This document shows positions 59,901-64,000 of a DNA stretch of 64,000 nt, one piece after another. Source of the DNA: Magicicada septendecula. Taxonomy: Eukaryota > Arthropoda > Insecta > Hemiptera > Cicadidae. Each line of letters begins with the position of its first letter. Position 1 is the stretch's first letter. The notes beneath the pieces were generated by a model that was not told the origin of the DNA, made no database searches, and saw only the letters and a program-made list of their open reading frames with translations. A program made the position numbers and the translations under genes. Location of the stretch: assembly GCA_034769895.1 (NCBI GenBank), contig CM068372.1:237422343-237486342 (forward strand), written 5' to 3'.

Positions 59901-60752
59901 ACAACATTATAGTATGAGACCTTCATTCATCACTAATCCTTTAACTCACTTACATAATTCATAATTTTCAACAATTGTCTTCCTAAAAATTTTCAAAATT
60001 AATTATCAAGATTTATTATAAATTCCATTATCTTTCAGTTATTATTTTAAAAAAATTTTTTAATCATCATTTTTATTGAACACAATTATTTCAAATAAAC
60101 ATCTTATTACTGAATTAAAATCTTAGTTACCTGTAAACATTTTTGTTATACATGATTATATTGTAAAAGTTCTATACTTACAATCCATTTAACATGATAT
60201 ATATAAAACATAATCCCCATACCACATTACTTTCACCTCACCTCTGAAACATTTAACACAAAAATATTAGTTAAATCAAACAATTTATCCTTTAATCACC
60301 AAATTTCCATCTCGTAGAATAATTTATATTCATCAAAAAAATTTAATTACACAACATTTAAATAATCAATCAACATGTTCAACATGTATCAAATTGTTTT
60401 AATTAATTTAATTATTAACAACACAAATTGCATTACCATCATAACAACTATTATTAGTCAATTACTGTTTTTCAAAATTAATGTTATTATTTCTTTAAAT
60501 TGCAAAATATTATTACAACAATTAATTACCTACATACACTGTTCACTTAACCCTTTACAACACATACAATTGACTTCACTACATATTTATTTACAAATCT
60601 GATTCATTATTTATTCAGTTATCACATTTCAATGTCCAACTCAGCTAAGTCAAAACCCTTAAAACAAAATATTTAACTGTCTTTTACTGTTTTATGGTTT
60701 AGCCTCCATCGTCAAAAAGATATCTCACATATTTATAGACTAAATGATTTTT
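56933..60752 (-). other. Interior of the younger LTR element without recognisable coding
   Basis: Very AT-rich and, on the plus strand, C-rich but G-poor, so the coding strand would be G/A-rich. It includes a T20 run at 57608-57627 and the conserved coding remnant at 56960-57260. Plus-strand frames at 58308-58809 and 60375-60602 look like compositional artefacts. Confidence 0.5.
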
Positions 60753-62192
60753 CAATCAGAATGATCACAGTTGCACGCCACTATATAAAAATTATCCCGA
60801 TTAGCGCTTTCAAGCCTCACAGCCCATCGTCAGATCGGAATAGGCAGAAATTATTTTAAAAACAAACCCTTCACCCCTCTCCCCCACCCTGCTCACACAC
60901 AACAAGCTATAATATAAATGACCCTTCCCCACCCCCTAAACCCTGTCCACACCTGTTGTGTGTGAGCAGGGTGGGGGAGAGGGGTGAAGGGTTTGTTTTT
61001 AAAATAATTTCTGCCTATTCCGATCTGACGATGGGCTGTGAGGCTTGAAAGCGCTAATCGGGATAATTTTTATATAGTGGTGTGCAACTGTGATCATTCT
61101 GATTGTGATTTCAACCACTAACACAAATTTCTTCATTAAATGATTTTTGTCCGCCTTTAGTTTATTATTATTGTTTTCATAAACCATTATTTCTAAGTTC
61201 ATCATACCATTTATTATTTCATACAACCTGTCATGATCAGTTAATTTTATCCAGTCTCCGTCAGTAAATTGTCTCAATACCCAGTCAATTATTTTATCAT
61301 CATTTATAACAGTTTTGTTCAAATATTCCTCTCTCTCTGTTTCATCATCTCTCTCCATATCTAACACCTGCACCAACATTTCATACTCTCTATTAACCTC
61401 AAAAATTTTTATTTCTCTCTCTCTTTCATTACAACACCTCTCATAAACATACTGAACTCTCCCATTCCATGCAGAGGGCAATACCACAAAATCATTTAAA
61501 TACCATCTGGCCCTACCAGATAAACACAAAAAACTTATTTTACCTTCTGAAGAACTCTCGTCTTCTACAAAAATTATCGAGGAACTCTTGTCCTCCATCA
61601 ACACTTGTGAAGTCTCTGCTTCACATTTAACCCCATAAAAATTTGCCCCCTGTTTCATACCCACAATATAACTCTCTTTCCACTCATTATCTAACTCATC
61701 AACATTAATTACTACGCCTTTACAATCTATTACTTTCTCTCTCTCACTCACTATCTCTATCTCACCGCTATCCAATACTTCATTATTATTATTTAACATT
61801 ATCACATCACTGGAATTAATTATATCAACATCACCACTTACCTCTGAATTGTAATCCCCATCATTATTTTTCATCACGTCCTCCAATGAACGCTCCTTTT
61901 TTACTACCCCCACACTGTCGTCATCATTAGGCCTATTCACTGTCTTATTTTCTACCACTGTTACTTCAGTTATCTTACCTTTAACATTGGTCATCTCACT
62001 ATGTTTATTGATTTCTGCAAATATTCCTTCCTCTTGTTCTTCCATTCGTGTTAATCTATTGTCTAAATTACCCCATTCCTCGTCTGTCATCTCCCCCACA
62101 ACACCTCGAAATTCTTTCTCCCACTCATCCCACGCAAAATCACTATCATTACTTTGTATTATAGACATTTTTAAAGTTCGTTTGTATAACAC
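60699..62192 (-). CDS. Gag-like ORF of the LTR element, interrupted near its end
   Basis: A 397-codon frame starts at 62192 (a second Met at MSIIQSNDSDFAWDEWE is 27 bp in), about 200 bp inside the 5' LTR, where Gag normally begins. It is rich in D, E and N (DDDSVGVVKKERSLEDV, MLNNNNEVLDSGEIEIV) with a more globular middle, FLCLSGRARWYLNDFVVLPS. I see no CCHC zinc knuckle, so the Gag assignment rests on position. The last ~45 codons come from a 384-bp hairpin insertion. Beyond it the native frame resumes after KNHL and ends in a TAA at 60699-60701, 13 codons later. Frame is kept on both sides. Confidence 0.5.
60753..61136. mobile_element. 384-bp hairpin insertion with 12-bp target duplication (Penelope terminus-like)
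   Basis: Arms 60753-60904 and 60954-61105 (152 bp each) are inverse copies with one mismatch noticed (CACGCC versus CACACC). The loop is 49 bp, with a 31-bp tail on the right only. The target duplication TAAATGATTTTT occurs at 60741-60752 and 61137-61148. The two outward-facing copies plus a one-sided tail and a 12-bp duplication repeat the plan of the 32-kb Penelope element's ends, minus the coding part. Each arm has CTGACGA (61025-61031 in the right arm) followed by GAAA (61047-61050), though the stem between is poor. Confidence 0.65.
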
Positions 62193-62375
62193 TCTTATAT
62201 ATAAAACTACTATTTTTCTATACTCAAAACGCCTAATAACTACTGTGAATCACACCACAAAAATAACCTACGTGATTATGTGCGATACAATTTTTTATAC
62301 ATTCGTCATTACCACATCCTATTTTCTGTGTATTAAAATAGGTCTATCTCGTATAAAATTACAATTAAACGAAAA

Positions 62376-62393
62376 TCCTGGCAGGGTCGCCAG
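62376..62393 (-). other. tRNA primer-binding site of the LTR element
   Basis: The minus strand reads TGGCGACCCTGCCAGGAT, starting next to the 5' LTR boundary. TGG complements the CCA end of a tRNA, and GCGACCC complements an acceptor stem like that of tRNA-Arg. Confidence 0.6.
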
Positions 62394-63722
62394 TGTGACG
62401 TTAAAAAATATGCCGAAATATAAAATAAATAAAATCCACTGCCAGAACTTACCTGTACGCAATCCCATCCACTTACCTGTTATTCGAATTTTACCAGAAG
62501 ACCAAGGTCGCCACGATTATTTTTTATATAGGATAAAATATCAGAAACCTTTACACTCCACCTTAAGTAAAAAGGACAATTTTGCGATCTGACCCCACCC
62601 AATTAATAATTCAGAAAGATTCCGGTCCGTTAGGCGAATTTCGCAACACAGAAATGAGAAAGTGGTAATGACGAAATAACTTAGACTAACACATTGTTTG
62701 GAAGTAAACTAAATAATTTTAATTAATTAAAAACCGTTTTAATGATTAGCACAAGAACACTAAAACACATTTTGAAATATACATTTATGGATCATATTTA
62801 AATATTATATAAGACAGCCCATTCTGCCCACACACACTCTCACACAATTTAATACTTTACCCCTTTGTTTATTATACTTTACAAATCCCTTTTTTGTATT
62901 GAAACTGTCCACTACCGCAATCCCGTACGAACACGTGTTTTGTCCCCGATTCAATGTCCGTTAATTCACTTTGTCGTCATTTCACTGTACCAACATATGA
63001 CAGCGATATGTTTGGTAAATTCTGGGGTCCCGGTCGGTCTTATTGAATTAATTACATTTTACAAAAACTCAACCAACCGGGCCCGAAACGAAACTGTAAG
63101 CGTGTGTCTGCAGTCGGCTTCTATTGGACTATATGGCGTCTCTGACTAAGGTAGACTGTGTAACGTGGACCGCGAGCGGGAGGAAGCAGCGGTTCACTGC
63201 CACCTGGTTTTAGTCGCCGTTCATGCTTAATTTGTTGTGGCGTATTCCTCCTATGCATGCAACTTAGTCGTTCTATGTGTGGTAACCGAGGACGATATTC
63301 GCCTCTGCTACACTGATGTCACTAGTAGTAGGCGTGGCTTAATGACATTTCCTGTAGCTGGCTGGTTGGTGCTACAAACTGTTCGTTCCAGCGCCATGTT
63401 TTACAGCTTTGCAGGATTTTTTACGGCGTCACTAACAACGCCCCATCCTGATTGTTACTTGCGGGAGTGGTCACACATATGCACATTTCTGAGAAATTCG
63501 GGGAGGCGCGAATTCCTTACAGAGTTACTCAACACAAAATGCGTCTCTGCTTTGTTACACCACGGTTCCACTTGCCATGTGTTCTGTTGTAATGAAAAAA
63601 CGTTCGTCGGGAAATAAAACTTTCACAATAAATTTATAAAATCCCACAAAAAATGAAATAAATAAAAATACAAATGCCCCCTACTGTAAGAAATAAAATG
63701 ACCCAATTTTAGACGCGTTACA
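62394..63722 (-). repeat. LTR C (5' LTR of the younger element)
   Basis: TGTGACGTTAAAAAATATG ... GACGCGTTACA, 1329 bp. Substitutions against LTR B are mostly C/T and G/A, as expected for decay at CpG. Confidence 0.85.
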
Positions 63723-64000
63723 CCTTCTGACTCTAATACTCACTTAACAGCTTCACCTAGTATGACACCCATCTATCAAAATATCTACCAACCATTCTCT
63801 ACCCCTAACTTACTACTCTAACTCATTTTGCATCATTCTACCCTTATAACAAAATACTCTCTACCCCTTTGTACTCAGGATGTGTGTTCCCTTCCCAATG
63901 CTCATTCCCTTATTTGGTTCCTGGACCCCTAGGTAACCCTTTCTGGTGCCTATTGGTTCCCCTCCCGCCACAACGCTTATCGTTGAGGACTCCTTATCAC
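63723..64000 (-). mobile_element. Continuation of the older LTR element interior
   Basis: Aligns with 58160-58440 of the younger element (ATGACACCCATC, CCTTTGTACTCAGGATGTGT, GGACTCC near the end). It runs off the window. Confidence 0.7.

Larger units (their letters stand above)
55598..63722 (-). mobile_element. LTR retrotransposon, complete structure, 8.1 kb, no recognisable pol
   Basis: Two ~1.33-kb LTRs start TGT and end ACA. The insertion is flanked by CCTT (55594-55597 and 63723-63726). On the minus strand, the sequence just inside the 5' LTR is TGGCGACCCTGCCAGGAT, the complement of a tRNA 3' end with GGGTCGCCA. That suits tRNA-Arg, as used by some insect Ty3/gypsy elements (from memory). 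A G-rich polypurine tract (TTGAGGGGGTAC) precedes the 3' LTR. By eye the LTRs differ at about 18 substitutions plus a 2-bp indel, excluding the first 30 bp, so the insertion is moderately young. No RT, integrase or protease motif is found in the 5.5-kb interior, so it is non-autonomous or heavily decayed. Confidence 0.85.

Noticed and set aside
61987..62592. 201-codon plus-strand frame
   Set aside because: Antisense to the Gag-like ORF and crosses the LTR boundary.

Overview
This is a eukaryotic window made almost entirely of repeats. It is most likely from an arthropod, probably an insect with a large transposon-rich genome. The evidence is the mix of mobile elements (mariner, DUF4371/ZMYM-like hAT, Tigger/pogo, Penelope-like GIY-YIG retroelements, Helitron-type ends, an LTR retrotransposon using a tRNA-Arg-like primer site), the AT-rich composition, the long CA/GT microsatellites and the lack of any operon or bacterial gene. 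I recognise no host protein-coding gene, tRNA or rRNA. The species cannot be named from the sequence.

Region 1 (1-695): the end of a broken, probably transposon-derived coding sequence on the minus strand, then unremarkable AT-rich DNA. Region 2 (696-30886): a 30.2-kb composite repeat. Six copies of one module (here P) lie in plus orientation in the left half and six in minus orientation in the right half. Between them are tandem arrays of a 161-166-bp satellite, a Q module with CAGA/CACA tracts, a ~830-bp TIR-bounded insert and CA/GT microsatellites. The halves face each other across a ~120-bp unique spacer near 16.3 kb, and the domain starts and ends with the same sequence in opposite orientation. 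This fits a giant foldback-type element or locus. Inside it are an almost exact 4.12-kb tandem duplication (17.2-25.4 kb), an inverted pair of Penelope 3' ends (9.6 and 15.0 kb) and a Helitron-type insertion (28.2-29.15 kb).

Region 3 (31.3-40.5 kb): a Tigger/pogo remnant (31328-33580) split by a Penelope-like element with a 17-bp target duplication; a decayed hAT (35373-38619); a structurally complete mariner with an intact 358-codon transposase (38658-39995); and a non-LTR retrotransposon tail. Region 4 (44.4-51.2 kb): three nested elements. An old, decayed hAT-like element is interrupted by a DUF4371/ZMYM-type hAT (exact 8-bp duplication ACTGTTAA), which is itself interrupted by a Penelope-like element (12-bp duplication).

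Region 5 (53.0-64.0 kb): LTR retrotransposons on the minus strand. A complete-looking 8.1-kb copy (55598-63722, duplication CCTT) sits inside an older member of its own family. It has one Gag-like ORF and no recognisable pol, and that ORF is interrupted by a 384-bp hairpin insertion with a 12-bp duplication that resembles a Penelope terminus. Long intervals at 33.6-35.4, 40.5-44.4 and 51.2-53.0 kb hold nothing I can identify.
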